64,000 nucleotides of DNA from an uncultured Ruminococcus sp. (GTDB taxonomy: Bacteria > Bacillota > Clostridia > Oscillospirales > Ruminococcaceae), in NCBI GenBank assembly GCA_910579955.1, contig CAJTWE010000004.1, positions 86,967-150,966 of the forward strand, read 5' to 3'. Under the pieces are notes generated by a model. It was not told where the DNA came from, ran no database searches, and saw only the letters and a list, made by a program, of their open reading frames with translations. This document shows positions 26,961-36,634 of the stretch, piece after piece (within the stretch, counting starts at the first letter, position 1; the number at the start of each line of letters is the position of its first letter). The position numbers and the translations under genes are program-made.

Positions 26961-27771
26961 AAAAAGCCAAAGTAAAACGGTATCTTATATAAAAAGATGG
27001 ATTGCCCTTATAATTGTAATAGCTATTCTGTGCCTTTTAGGATATGCAGGATTTCGTGTGTGGAACTTCTACCGTGCTGTAAACGGTGACATTCCGCCTC
27101 AGCTGCCCTCAGCAGAGGAATATCCTGTGAGAGGAATAGATATTTCTTATTATCAGGGCGAAATAGACTGGGAAGAGCTTGCTGCCCATGAACACGTCTC
27201 CTTTGCATTTATAAAAGCTACGGAGGGCAGCAAGCATCAGGATGAGCGCTTTACGGAAAACTGGAATAATGCCAGAAGTGCAGGCGTTTATGTAGGTGCA
27301 TACCACTTTGTAAGCTTTGAAACGTCCGGAGACACTCAGGCTGATAATTTCATATCTCTTGTTCCCAAGCAGGCAAACAGCCTGCCTCCTGTACTGGATC
27401 TTGAGCTTTATAACGAAGAGGTTATGGCAAATCCGCCTTCAAAGGCAGAAGTACATGAAATACTTGATGCTATGATAGAAAAGCTTGAAGCATACTACGG
27501 CGTGAAGCCCATTATATACACTTCATCTAATCTATATATGAAATATCTTCTAGGCTCATATACCGAACATGATCTGTGGATGAGCAATACAAGCTGTGAA
27601 CCTCTTGCAAATTGGACCTTCTGGCAATACAGCTTTGAAGGAATGCTTCCGGGATTTTCCATGGACAACATACCTGTAGATCTTAACGTATATAATGGCA
27701 GCGAAAAGGATTTTTACAAAGAGTTTGGCCTTTCACCTGATTTTGCAGTCTATAAAAAGGAGAATGTCTGA
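26953..27771 (+). CDS. Membrane-anchored GH25 lysozyme
   Basis: A 272-residue protein with one N-terminal membrane helix (about 13-36) and an extracellular glycosyl hydrolase family 25 domain (about 55-250). Family motifs are RGIDISYYQGEIDWEEL, the FAFIKATEG strand, and VLDLEL with the catalytic Asp-x-Glu. The enzyme would cut the N-acetylmuramyl linkage of peptidoglycan at the cell surface. The start is GTG at 26953. Its stop overlaps manA as ATGA, so the two are coupled in translation. Confidence 0.9.
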   Translation: MSKKSQSKTVSYIKRWIALIIVIAILCLLGYAGFRVWNFYRAVNGDIPPQLPSAEEYPVRGIDISYYQGEIDWEELAAHEHVSFAFIKATEGSKHQDERFTENWNNARSAGVYVGAYHFVSFETSGDTQADNFISLVPKQANSLPPVLDLELYNEEVMANPPSKAEVHEILDAMIEKLEAYYGVKPIIYTSSNLYMKYLLGSYTEHDLWMSNTSCEPLANWTFWQYSFEGMLPGFSMDNIPVDLNVYNGSEKDFYKEFGLSPDFAVYKKENV

Positions 27772-28757
27772 TGACCGAACCGCTTTTTTTACAGAGTACG
27801 CTTAAAGATTATATCTGGGGTGGAAACAAACTCAAAACACTTTTCGGAAAAGAATTAGATAGTGAAAAAATCGCCGAAAGCTGGGAACTATCCTGCAATG
27901 ATGACGGCCCGTGTACTATTTTAAATGGTGAAGGCAAGGGTCTTACGCTTAAAGAATTCATTGAGAAACACGGTGCGGAAAATGTTCTGGGCAAACACTG
28001 CGCAGACATCAAAAACGTTCCAATAATAAAGCTTATAGACGCAAACGAACCGCTCTCAATTCAAGTGCATCCAAGCGATCAATACGCACGAAGCAAGGGC
28101 TTTCCTAATGGTAAATCAGAAATGTGGTATGTTATAGACGCTGATGAGGGCGCTCAGATAGCATATGGTCTTGCTAGGGGCGTAAATCATGATGAGCTTC
28201 TAAGGCGTATTGAAAACGGCAGCTTAAAAAAGGTTCTGCGTTACGTACCCGTGCACAAGGGAGATGTTTTCTATATTCCGGCAGGTACACTTCATGCAAT
28301 AGGCAAGGGCGTTCTTATTGCCGAGGTACAGCAAAACTCAAATATTACCTATCGTGCTTATGATTACGATCGTACAGATGCAAACGGTCAAAAAAGAGAG
28401 CTGCATATACAGGACGCTGTTGCTGCTTCCTGTACCGGTCCAACTAATTTAAAACAATATTGCTGCGATATGACAACTATAAAATTGCCGTGGGGTTCAA
28501 GGCGTATTCTTTGTGCTTGCGATTATTTTCTGACATCCCTAGAAATTGTACGCAAGAAGGTCTCATGTGCAGCGTCTCCCGATGTATACCGCCATTTTTT
28601 AATTTTGGATGGTGAGGGAGATCTTATTATTGAAGGCGAAACATATAAAATAAAAAAAGGTGACAGCATACTGCTGCCGCCGCAAAAAGTTGATTACTGC
28701 ATTGTCGGACAGCTTGAATACCTTTCAACATTCAGTCTCAGTGCAGAAGATATATAA
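27771..28757 (+). CDS. manA: Mannose-6-phosphate isomerase, class I
   Basis: A 328-residue zinc enzyme that interconverts mannose 6-phosphate and fructose 6-phosphate. Zinc ligands are visible in LSIQVHPSDQYA and KSEMWYVID, and the later His in GTLHAIGKG; the catalytic Arg lies in ITYRAYDYDR. A short jelly-roll C-terminal domain follows. It overlaps the lysozyme gene by 4 bases and precedes the ROK kinase by 18 bases. Together they suggest mannose or hexose entry into glycolysis, or supply of sugar for glycans. Confidence 0.93.
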   Translation: MTEPLFLQSTLKDYIWGGNKLKTLFGKELDSEKIAESWELSCNDDGPCTILNGEGKGLTLKEFIEKHGAENVLGKHCADIKNVPIIKLIDANEPLSIQVHPSDQYARSKGFPNGKSEMWYVIDADEGAQIAYGLARGVNHDELLRRIENGSLKKVLRYVPVHKGDVFYIPAGTLHAIGKGVLIAEVQQNSNITYRAYDYDRTDANGQKRELHIQDAVAASCTGPTNLKQYCCDMTTIKLPWGSRRILCACDYFLTSLEIVRKKVSCAASPDVYRHFLILDGEGDLIIEGETYKIKKGDSILLPPQKVDYCIVGQLEYLSTFSLSAEDI

Positions 28758-28774
28758 AACGGAGGAATTAAATT

Positions 28775-29716
28775 ATGAAGTATTATATTGGTGTTGATCT
28801 GGGCGGTACAAATACCGTTGCAGGCGTAGTAAACGAAAATTACGAGATAATCTCAAAGGCAAGTGTCAAGACAAATCTGCCTAGACCGGAACAGGAAATC
28901 GCTGCTGATATTATTAAAATATCAAAGCAGGCTGTTGCCGACGCAGGTCTGACAATGGAGCAAATCGAATGGGTAGGCATGGGTACTCCCGGCATTGCCA
29001 ACAGCGAAACAGGCATTATTGAGTATTCAAACAACCTCGGCTTTGTAAATACACCTATGGTAAAATATCTTGAAGAGGGTCTTGGAAAGCCGGCATTTAT
29101 CGAAAACGACGCAAACGCAGCAGCTTATGGCGAATATGTTGCTGGTGCTGCAAAGGGCGCTAAAAACGCTGTATGCATTACTCTTGGCACAGGCGTTGGC
29201 GGCGGAATCATTATTGACGGCAAGATCTACTGCGGTTCTAACTTCGGTGGCGCTGAGATAGGTCATACCGTTATTTCTGTTGACGGCCCTCAGTGTACTT
29301 GCGGCAGAAAGGGATGCTTTGAGGTTTATTCCTCTGCAACAGGTCTCATCCGCATGACAAAAGAAGCTATTGCTGAAAATCCTGACAGCTCAATGGCTGC
29401 GGAAGAAAAGATCAGCGGCAGAACTGCTTTCGATCATATGAGAAAGGGCGATAAGTCCGCAACTGAAGTTGTTGACAAGTACATCAAGTATCTGGCAGCA
29501 GGTATTACAAATACCATCAACATCTTCCAGCCTGACGTTCTGTGCATCGGCGGCGGCGTATGCAACGAAGGCGATCCGCTGCTCGTTCCTATGAAGGAGA
29601 TCGTAAAGAAAGAGAATTACACAAGAAATTCCCCGAAGAATGCTGAGATCGTAATTGCTAAGCTCGGCAACGATGCTGGAATTATCGGTGCTGCTTTTCT
29701 CGGCAATGCAAAGTAA
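28775..29716 (+). CDS. glk: ROK-family glucokinase
   Basis: A 313-residue sugar kinase of the ROK family that likely phosphorylates glucose. The N-terminal phosphate-binding motif is IGVDLGGTN; the zinc motif is CTCGRKGCFEVYSS; ENDANAAAYGE contains the catalytic Asp and the sugar-binding Glu. No helix-turn-helix precedes the kinase, so it is a kinase and not a repressor. Third gene of the GH25-manA operon. Confidence 0.92.
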   Translation: MKYYIGVDLGGTNTVAGVVNENYEIISKASVKTNLPRPEQEIAADIIKISKQAVADAGLTMEQIEWVGMGTPGIANSETGIIEYSNNLGFVNTPMVKYLEEGLGKPAFIENDANAAAYGEYVAGAAKGAKNAVCITLGTGVGGGIIIDGKIYCGSNFGGAEIGHTVISVDGPQCTCGRKGCFEVYSSATGLIRMTKEAIAENPDSSMAAEEKISGRTAFDHMRKGDKSATEVVDKYIKYLAAGITNTINIFQPDVLCIGGGVCNEGDPLLVPMKEIVKKENYTRNSPKNAEIVIAKLGNDAGIIGAAFLGNAK

Positions 29717-29758
29717 TTTTAAATATTTTAAACAGAAGAAGAATTTGCGTAAAAAAAC

Positions 29759-29787
29759 TTGCAATTTAAGTATTAATCTGTTATAAT
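29759..29787 (+). promoter_or_regulatory. Promoter of purA
   Basis: TTGCAA (29759-29764), 17 bases, TATAAT (29782-29787). No PurR box or purine riboswitch is visible in the 50-base leader. Confidence 0.72.
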
Positions 29788-29839
29788 GTAAGATGGCAGT
29801 GAAAAGCTGCTAAAAAACTGAATGAAAAGAGGTACTATC

Positions 29840-31114
29840 ATGCCTGCTAATGTAATAGTCGGTTCTCAGTGGGGCGATGAGGGTAAAGGTAAAATTATTG
29901 ATATTATGGCGTCCCGTGCGGATGTTGTAGTTCGTTCGACCGGAGGAAATAATGCCGGTCATACAGTTGTAAACAATGGTGAAGTGTATAAGCTTCATCT
30001 GATACCATCCGGTATTCTGTATCCAAACACCCTTTGTCTTATCGGTGCCGGCGTTGTTCTTGACCCGAAAGACTTTATATCCGAGCTTGACAGCCTGGAG
30101 AGCCGTGGTATTTCTACTGCTAATCTGAAAATTGACCCACGTGCCCATGTGGTAATGCCATGGCATATCACACTGGACGGACTCTCTGAAGCATTCAGAG
30201 GAAACTCCGACATCGGCACTACAAAAAGAGGCATTGGTCCTACATATATGGATAAATATGAGCGCAGCGGTCTGCGTATCTGCGATCTTATCAATCCTGA
30301 GCTGTTCGCTGCAAAGGCAAAGTCTGCCGGCGAACTGAAAAATGCAATCATTACAAAGGTTTATGGCGGCGAAGCTTTCGACTTAGACGCTGTTATTGCT
30401 GAATACATCGAATATGGTAAGAGACTTGCTCCTTATGTTGACGACGTATCTGTTCTCACCTATGAGGCTCATAAGGCTGGAAAGAAAATTATGCTTGAGG
30501 GCGCACAGGCTACACTTCTGGATATTGACTATGGTACATATCCTTATGTTACATCTTCACATCCGGTATCAAGCGGTATGTGTGCAGGTGTAGGCGTTGG
30601 CCCTAAAATGATCACAAATATCATCGGCGTAGCAAAGGCTTACACTACAAGAGTTGGTAAAGGTCCATTCCCTACAGAACTTGACGATGAGACTGGCGAC
30701 AATATCCGTAACAAGGGCGGCGAATTCGGCACAACTACAGGCAGACCAAGAAGAACCGGTTGGTTTGACGCTGTGATCGTACGCCATTCAGTAAGAGTAA
30801 ACGGTCTGGATGGACTTGCTATCAATAAGCTCGATACTCTGGCAGGTATTCCTGTACTGAAAATGTGCGTAGGATACGAAAAGCCGGACGGTACTATTCT
30901 CAAGGATTTCCCAGCATCTCTGGAGGAACTTGCTGACTGCAAGCCTGTATATGAAGAATTTGAAGGCTTTAACGAAGATATCAGCGGTCTTACTGAATAT
31001 GATCAGCTTCCTGAAAACGCTAAAAAGTACATCGCAAGACTTGAAGAAGTTTGTGAGTGCAAGGTCGTTATGGTTGGCAACGGTCCTGACAGAACTCAGA
31101 TTCTGGAAAGATAA
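29840..31114 (+). CDS. purA: Adenylosuccinate synthase
   Basis: A 424-residue GTP-dependent enzyme that joins IMP and aspartate, the first step from IMP to AMP. Motifs are the glycine-rich QWGDEGKGK at the N-terminus, NAGHTVVN, TTKRGIGPTY and the C-terminal GNGPDRTQ. I chose the ATG at 29840 with AAGAGGT upstream. Own promoter and bidirectional terminator. Confidence 0.96.
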   Translation: MPANVIVGSQWGDEGKGKIIDIMASRADVVVRSTGGNNAGHTVVNNGEVYKLHLIPSGILYPNTLCLIGAGVVLDPKDFISELDSLESRGISTANLKIDPRAHVVMPWHITLDGLSEAFRGNSDIGTTKRGIGPTYMDKYERSGLRICDLINPELFAAKAKSAGELKNAIITKVYGGEAFDLDAVIAEYIEYGKRLAPYVDDVSVLTYEAHKAGKKIMLEGAQATLLDIDYGTYPYVTSSHPVSSGMCAGVGVGPKMITNIIGVAKAYTTRVGKGPFPTELDDETGDNIRNKGGEFGTTTGRPRRTGWFDAVIVRHSVRVNGLDGLAINKLDTLAGIPVLKMCVGYEKPDGTILKDFPASLEELADCKPVYEEFEGFNEDISGLTEYDQLPENAKKYIARLEEVCECKVVMVGNGPDRTQILER

Positions 31115-31157
31115 TAAGGCTAATAAAACTCTAATTAAGCTAATCAAGCAAAAAATC

Positions 31158-31200
31158 AAGGCTTTCTGTCCATGCTAAAGCGGGACAGAAAGCCTTTTTT
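31158..31200. terminator. Bidirectional terminator between purA and AI-2E gene
   Basis: AAGGCTTTCTGTCC and GGACAGAAAGCCTT pair perfectly (14 bp), followed by TTTT on plus; the minus side is followed by TTGATTTTTTG. The stem sequence AAGGCTTTCTGT recurs at 63793-63832. Confidence 0.88.
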
Positions 31201-31202
31201 AT

Positions 31203-32678
31203 TTATTCTGTTTTTTCGATCTCTTCAAGAATCTTATCAACAATTTCGGTGTCGCTTAGTTCCTCTTCTTTTTCTTTGTAAGAATCGCCGCCGGAATCGT
31301 TTGATTCTGAATTATCAGGTTTATCGTTTTTCTCGTCATGTTCGTCTGATTCTTCCTCATTTTCAACGGAAGATTCTTTCTTATGAATGCGCTCGTCTAT
31401 TTTATCCATAACGTTTCCAAGACCGTTTTGTAATGTGCTTCTCAACTTAGAAAATATTTGGTTGGTTTTCTCTCCTACTACCGGAAATATTGGCTGTTTG
31501 TTTTGATTATCATTACTACTGTTGTCATCGCCAACCTCTGCCGCATCTGCGGTCTTTTCACGGAGGACAGTGTATAGAACAGACATAAACGGAACTCCAA
31601 CTATCATTCCAATTACGCCGAACATTCCGCCGCCAACTGTTACGGCAAACAAAATCCAAATTGCAGGCAGTCCAACAGAGCTTCCCACAACTCTCGGATA
31701 AATAAGATTGCTGTCTATCTGCTGCAAAACAATTACAAATATTACAAACCATACAGCCTTCCAAGGATCTATCATAAGATAAACCACTGCACCCGGTATA
31801 GTTCCGATTATAGGGCCGATTATAGGAATAATATTCGTAACACCTACAATTACGCTTATCATTATAGCATATGGGAAACCAAGTATAGTCATGCCAATGA
31901 AGCAGAGCAATCCGAGAATAAGTGCTTCAATAAGCTGACCGGATACAAAGTTAGAAAATGTATTGAAAACAAGTGAGCTGTAATGAGAAATGCGATTATA
32001 GCCTGTCTGTGAAAAGAACGTCTTGATTATACGTCTTGCCTGCCTTTTAAGCTTTACTCTTCCTGCAAGCATATATACCGAAAATGCTACGCCCAATACT
32101 ATATCAGTGATAATTCCGGCAAAACCGCTTGCCCACTGACCAATCTTTTCCATAACCTCCGGCATATAATCAGGTATTTTTGAAACAACTGTCGAAATCT
32201 GAGAAATGACATCGTCAACATTAAAGTTAAATTTATCCAAAAATCCAGTGCCGTCCTCGCCTCTTACAAAGTCCATAACATTTTCCAAGGCGTGCTGCAT
32301 ATTGAGCATATACGTCGAAAACTTTCCTGTAAATTCATCAATGCTGTTTATGAATGACGGAACAACTATCCATATAAGTCCTGTCAATATACCGAAGAAG
32401 AATATATAGGATAACAGGACTGCAACACCATTACAGGGAAATCGCTTGCCTTCTGTGAGCTTTTCAAGAAGTTTTTTTATCTTTACAACTGGTCCGTACA
32501 ACACAAAAGTCAAAACAATACCTATAAAAATAGGACGCAGTATACCTAAAAGACTTCCGATCCATCCAATAATATTTTCAACACGCATTAGCACAAATGC
32601 AAGCAATATAAGTGCAGCCCCACTGAAAATGAGCGTAATGGCCAGCGTTTTATTGATATTGTGTTTTCTCTTTGGCAC
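31203..32678 (-). CDS. AI-2E (PerM) family transporter
   Basis: A 491-residue integral membrane protein with about eight hydrophobic segments. The family-specific part near residues 250-330 contains the GVTNIIPIIGPIIGTIPG motif. Its last 100 residues are a cytoplasmic tail rich in Glu, Ser, Asn and Asp, longer than usual. The family is linked to auto-inducer-2 export or Na+/H+ exchange, so its substrate is uncertain. It lies 19 bases downstream of metH on the same strand. Confidence 0.88.
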   Translation of the reverse strand: MPKRKHNINKTLAITLIFSGAALILLAFVLMRVENIIGWIGSLLGILRPIFIGIVLTFVLYGPVVKIKKLLEKLTEGKRFPCNGVAVLLSYIFFFGILTGLIWIVVPSFINSIDEFTGKFSTYMLNMQHALENVMDFVRGEDGTGFLDKFNFNVDDVISQISTVVSKIPDYMPEVMEKIGQWASGFAGIITDIVLGVAFSVYMLAGRVKLKRQARRIIKTFFSQTGYNRISHYSSLVFNTFSNFVSGQLIEALILGLLCFIGMTILGFPYAIMISVIVGVTNIIPIIGPIIGTIPGAVVYLMIDPWKAVWFVIFVIVLQQIDSNLIYPRVVGSSVGLPAIWILFAVTVGGGMFGVIGMIVGVPFMSVLYTVLREKTADAAEVGDDNSSNDNQNKQPIFPVVGEKTNQIFSKLRSTLQNGLGNVMDKIDERIHKKESSVENEEESDEHDEKNDKPDNSESNDSGGDSYKEKEEELSDTEIVDKILEEIEKTE

Positions 32679-32696
32679 TTTAAACGCTCCTCTCTC

Positions 32697-35063
32697 TTAT
32701 CCAAATATCATTTTTGCAATGTCTACAGTGCGTTTAGCATCCTTTGCATAAAAATCTGCATGAATCTCTTCTGCATATTCAGGTGTTAGAACCGCACCGC
32801 CTACAACTGTTTTGCAGTCGGGGAGCTTCTCATTAAGAAGAGCGATAGTATCTCTCATTGAGCCAAGTGTTGTCGTCATAAGAGCTGAAAGTCCTACTAG
32901 TGAAACATTATGCTCTACAGCAACATTAACAACCGTTTCAGGTGGCACATCCTTTCCAAGGTCAATAACTGTATAACCGTAATTTTCAAGAAGAACCTTG
33001 ACGATATTCTTGCCTATATCGTGAACATCTCCCTTTACGGTTGCAAGAATTATCTTTCCCTTGCTTACAGGGGTTTCCTTACTGATTGAAAGCTTTTCCT
33101 TTATAGCGCCAAATGAAGCCTGCGCTGCACCAGCTGTTAGAATAAGCTGAGGAAGGAATATCTTTCCCTGCTCAAAAAGCGTACCGGCTTTATCAAGGGC
33201 AGGTATAAGCATATCATTTATTATTGCCATCGGCTCGTTATCCACAAGCAGCTTTTCCGTAATTTTAGCGGATTCATCTGCAAGTCCGTGAGCTAATGCA
33301 TAGCCAAGATCAGGCTCTGTATTTTTATCAGAAATAGGCGCTGCTTTTACCGGTGCAGCCGAGCCATACGCTTCTATATATTTTACAGAATTTTTATCAA
33401 AGCAAGTGAGCACCTTATAAGCTCTTACAGCCTCAGCCATTGAAACTATATTGGGATTCATAATCGGCAGGTCAAGTCCCATCTGCATTGCCATTGTAAT
33501 AAACGTTCTGTTGACTGCTTCACGATTTGGAAGTCCAAAAGAAATATTTGATACACCAAGAACCGTTTTAAGTCCCAGCTCTGTTTTTACACGATGAAGA
33601 GCTGCAAGAGTCTCCCCTGCGCCTGTCTGTTCTGCTGAAACAGTTAAAGTCAGACAGTCAATATAAACGTCTCTTTTTTGAATGCCAAATTCTTCTGCTC
33701 TTTTGAGGATCTTCTTTGCAATAGCAAATCGGTCGTCTGCCTTTTGAGGAATACCTTTTTCATCAAGAGTAAGCCCAACTACAGCTGCACCATATTTTTT
33801 TACAATAGGGAGAATAGTCTCAAGAGATTTTTCTTCACCATTTACAGAGTTTACTATAGGCTTGCCGTTGTAGACACGAAGGGCAGCTTCTAAAACCTCC
33901 GGATCTGTAGAGTCAAGCTGCAATGGCAAATCTCCCACAGACTGAAGCGCCTTTACTGTACGAACCATCATATCTTTTTCATCAATGCCTGGAAGTCCGA
34001 CATTTACATCAAGAATATCTGCTCCTGCTTCTGTCTGCTGCAAGGCTTGTTCTAAAATATAGGAAATATCATTTTCTCTTAATGCCTGCTGAAAACGCTT
34101 TTTACCTGTAGGGTTTATTCGCTCGCCTATCATGCGAGGCTCTGTAATAGTTACAACAGATGTTGCAGAGCACACAGCAGCCGGTATATCTTTTTGAGGA
34201 ACATCATTAAGCTGCATGCTGTCAAGCTTTTCATAAGCAGCCTTCATATGTTCAGGAGTAGTGCCGCAGCAGCCTCCGAATATTCTAACTCCAAGCGCTG
34301 CAAAATCTGTCAGAGCCTCTGCAAATTCCAAAGGCTCTACTAAAAATTCTCCTGTAACAGGGTCGGGCAGCCCTGCATTTGGCTTTACAATAACAGGCAG
34401 ATTTGTCCACTTGCATATCTCTTCTGCCACAGGATAAAGCTCCTTTGGTCCCAGAGAACAATTCACGCCAATAGCGTCTGCGCCAAGCCCCTCCATAGTA
34501 ATAGCCATAGCTGCGGCGCTGCATCCTGTAAAGGTTCTGCCGCTTGCTTCAAATGTCATGGTAACAAGCACAGGCTTATCACTGTTTTCCTTTGCCGCAA
34601 GAAGAGCTGCTTTTGTTTCATAAAGGTCGGTCATAGTTTCAATAACTATAACATCAGCCTCGCTTCCTGCTAAAATCTCTTCACGGAAAATATCGTAGGC
34701 TTCTTCAAAAGTAAGCGTTCCAAGAGGTTCAAGCAGCTGACCTATAGGCCCTATATCAAGAGCTACAAGTACATCTGTACCCTCTGCTGCTTTTTTAGCG
34801 TTTCTTACGCCTGCCCTTATGAGTTCCTCTACCGTTTTGCCTGTTTTCTTCATTTTCAAACGGTTAGCACCAAAAGTATTGGCATAGATAATATCCGAGC
34901 CGGCATCTATATATGCCCTATGAACTTTCATAATACGTTCAGGCTCTGTGATATTATAAAGCTCCGGAATTGCTCCGGCAGGCATACCGTCCTTTTGCAG
35001 CATAGTACCCATACCGCCGTCAAGACGGATATATTTTTTCTTATTTATAAGCTCTTTAAGCAT
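32697..35063 (-). CDS. metH: Methionine synthase, B12-dependent, lacking activation domain
   Basis: A 788-residue methyltransferase that transfers a methyl group from methyl-tetrahydrofolate via cobalamin to homocysteine. The order is a homocysteine methyltransferase domain (zinc cysteines in GVNCSLGP and GGCCGTTPEH), pterin-binding domain (about 320-570), the B12 cap helix, and the cobalamin domain with the lower-ligand motif DVHDIGKNIV. The usual C-terminal S-adenosylmethionine activation domain is missing and encoded by the preceding gene. I chose the ATG at 35063; its ORF overlaps the upstream gene by 8 bases. Confidence 0.94.
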   Translation of the reverse strand: MLKELINKKKYIRLDGGMGTMLQKDGMPAGAIPELYNITEPERIMKVHRAYIDAGSDIIYANTFGANRLKMKKTGKTVEELIRAGVRNAKKAAEGTDVLVALDIGPIGQLLEPLGTLTFEEAYDIFREEILAGSEADVIVIETMTDLYETKAALLAAKENSDKPVLVTMTFEASGRTFTGCSAAAMAITMEGLGADAIGVNCSLGPKELYPVAEEICKWTNLPVIVKPNAGLPDPVTGEFLVEPLEFAEALTDFAALGVRIFGGCCGTTPEHMKAAYEKLDSMQLNDVPQKDIPAAVCSATSVVTITEPRMIGERINPTGKKRFQQALRENDISYILEQALQQTEAGADILDVNVGLPGIDEKDMMVRTVKALQSVGDLPLQLDSTDPEVLEAALRVYNGKPIVNSVNGEEKSLETILPIVKKYGAAVVGLTLDEKGIPQKADDRFAIAKKILKRAEEFGIQKRDVYIDCLTLTVSAEQTGAGETLAALHRVKTELGLKTVLGVSNISFGLPNREAVNRTFITMAMQMGLDLPIMNPNIVSMAEAVRAYKVLTCFDKNSVKYIEAYGSAAPVKAAPISDKNTEPDLGYALAHGLADESAKITEKLLVDNEPMAIINDMLIPALDKAGTLFEQGKIFLPQLILTAGAAQASFGAIKEKLSISKETPVSKGKIILATVKGDVHDIGKNIVKVLLENYGYTVIDLGKDVPPETVVNVAVEHNVSLVGLSALMTTTLGSMRDTIALLNEKLPDCKTVVGGAVLTPEYAEEIHADFYAKDAKRTVDIAKMIFG

Positions 35064-35739
35064 TGCCGCAATGAACTCCCTTTCTTCTAAGCTGGCAACG
35101 ATCTCGCATATCGCAAAATTCACAGCCCTGCCGTTTCTTTGGCAAAGGCGTATCTGATATGCCGATAATTGCAGTCACTGATTTTGTTGGTATCAATATG
35201 GACGAATCTGTTACAGTAAGTCCTATTCTTCTATGCGCATCCAGTTCGGTGATAAAATTCTCCTGCAAATTTATCGGAAGGTCTCCGTATCCCGGACTGA
35301 AACGCCATGTCATATATTTATTTCCAAGTTCTTGACCAATAAGACGCTCCGCCTTATTGCATATCTGCTCAATGCCTGCACTTGCAAGGGCATCGGCTAT
35401 AAGTGCATCCGTCATACTTCGTGCCTGTGCCTTAGCAATGAGCATATCGCATTGAGAGGAGAGCGTTGCCGCAATTAATACGGCTTTCGTGCACCCTTCT
35501 AAATGTTCTGCTATAGATTTCCCCGTAAGAGTAACGCCTCCTGCAAAGCAATTGCCGCTTTCATCACGAGAAAGGCTCAAAACCTTCCAGACAAATCGTG
35601 GTCTTGCTGTTTTTATAAGCTCTCTTTCAACGGAATCAATGCGTTCCATAAAGCTTTTTTCAGGCTCTGAATCACCAAAACCCATATATCTCAGAGCTTC
35701 TGCTCTGTCTATTGTTTCAAGATAAAGATCAGTATTCAT
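35056..35739 (-). CDS. Stand-alone methionine-synthase activation domain protein
   Basis: A 227-residue protein matching the AdoMet-dependent reactivation domain of MetH, which reductively re-methylates oxidised cobalamin. The WRFSPGYGDLPINLQ motif is the family hallmark. The C-terminus has four cysteines (GCEFCDMRDRCQ and VHC) that could hold an iron-sulfur cluster or zinc. It lies between metF and metH with overlaps of 4 and 8 bases, so the three should be made together. Confidence 0.88.
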   Translation of the reverse strand: MNTDLYLETIDRAEALRYMGFGDSEPEKSFMERIDSVERELIKTARPRFVWKVLSLSRDESGNCFAGGVTLTGKSIAEHLEGCTKAVLIAATLSSQCDMLIAKAQARSMTDALIADALASAGIEQICNKAERLIGQELGNKYMTWRFSPGYGDLPINLQENFITELDAHRRIGLTVTDSSILIPTKSVTAIIGISDTPLPKKRQGCEFCDMRDRCQLRRKGVHCGNA

Positions 35740-36611
35740 AATTTGCAGTTTGTTTTTATGATACCTGAAACTGCTTCTGAAATTCTTCTTGCAACATATG
35801 GATTATTCATAGTGTACAAATGTATTCCATCCACGCCCTCTGCCGCCAGATCTACTATCTGATCTATAGCGTAGGCAATACCGGCATCACGCAGCGCTTC
35901 CGGATTATTCTCATATTTCTGAATAATACGTGTAAACTTTCTCGGAAGGCTTGCACCGCACATAGAAACCATTCTTTCTATCTGTTTTCTGTTTGTTACC
36001 GGCATAATACCAGCTTCAATCGGAACATCAATTCCGGCTTTCATAGCCCTCCAACGGAAGTTATAAAACGCATCATTATCAAAAAACAGCTGCGACATAA
36101 GGTGCGACGCACCAGCTTCTACTTTTTGTTTCAGATATTCTATATCAATATCAATATTCGGCGATTCTGTATGACCCTCAGGATAGCAAGCCGCCGCAAT
36201 ATCAAAATCGCCCTTTGTTTTTATATATTCAATAAGGTCTCTAGCATACTTAAAATCCTCAGACGGTACAAGGTCAGGAATCATGTCACCTCTAAGTGCA
36301 AGAATATTTTCAATACCATTTGCCTTGAAATCCGCAAGTATAGCGTCTACCTGAGATTTTGTATAATGTATACATGGAAGATGCGCCATAGGCACTATTC
36401 CATGCTTTTCTTTAAGTCTTTTGGCAACAGCAATAGTATTCTCGCCGTTACCGCTTCCGCCTGCGCCAAGAGTTACGCTTACAAAGTCAGGATTAAGCTT
36501 TTCAAGCTCATCAAGTGCTTCATATATAGTCTCTATAGGACTTGTCTTTTTTGGTGGAAAAACTTCAAATGAAAAAACTGTCTTTTTTTCAAAAAGTGAT
36601 GCAATTTTCAT
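35736..36611 (-). CDS. metF: Methylenetetrahydrofolate reductase
   Basis: A 291-residue flavoenzyme that makes 5-methyl-tetrahydrofolate for MetH. The N-terminal motif SFEVFPPK carries the catalytic Glu, ALRGD contacts folate, and SQLFFD follows later. It overlaps the activation-domain gene by 4 bases and follows ung by 23 bases. Together metF, the activation protein and metH form a one-carbon to methionine module; no S-box riboswitch precedes the operon. Confidence 0.95.
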   Translation of the reverse strand: MKIASLFEKKTVFSFEVFPPKKTSPIETIYEALDELEKLNPDFVSVTLGAGGSGNGENTIAVAKRLKEKHGIVPMAHLPCIHYTKSQVDAILADFKANGIENILALRGDMIPDLVPSEDFKYARDLIEYIKTKGDFDIAAACYPEGHTESPNIDIDIEYLKQKVEAGASHLMSQLFFDNDAFYNFRWRAMKAGIDVPIEAGIMPVTNRKQIERMVSMCGASLPRKFTRIIQKYENNPEALRDAGIAYAIDQIVDLAAEGVDGIHLYTMNNPYVARRISEAVSGIIKTNCKL

Positions 36612-36634
36612 GTGTAACTTACCCTTTCACTGCT

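Noticed and set aside
35820..36572. 250-codon plus-strand frame
   Set aside because: Lies exactly opposite metF, has no Shine-Dalgarno and a composition biased by the antisense strand; treated as a shadow of metF.
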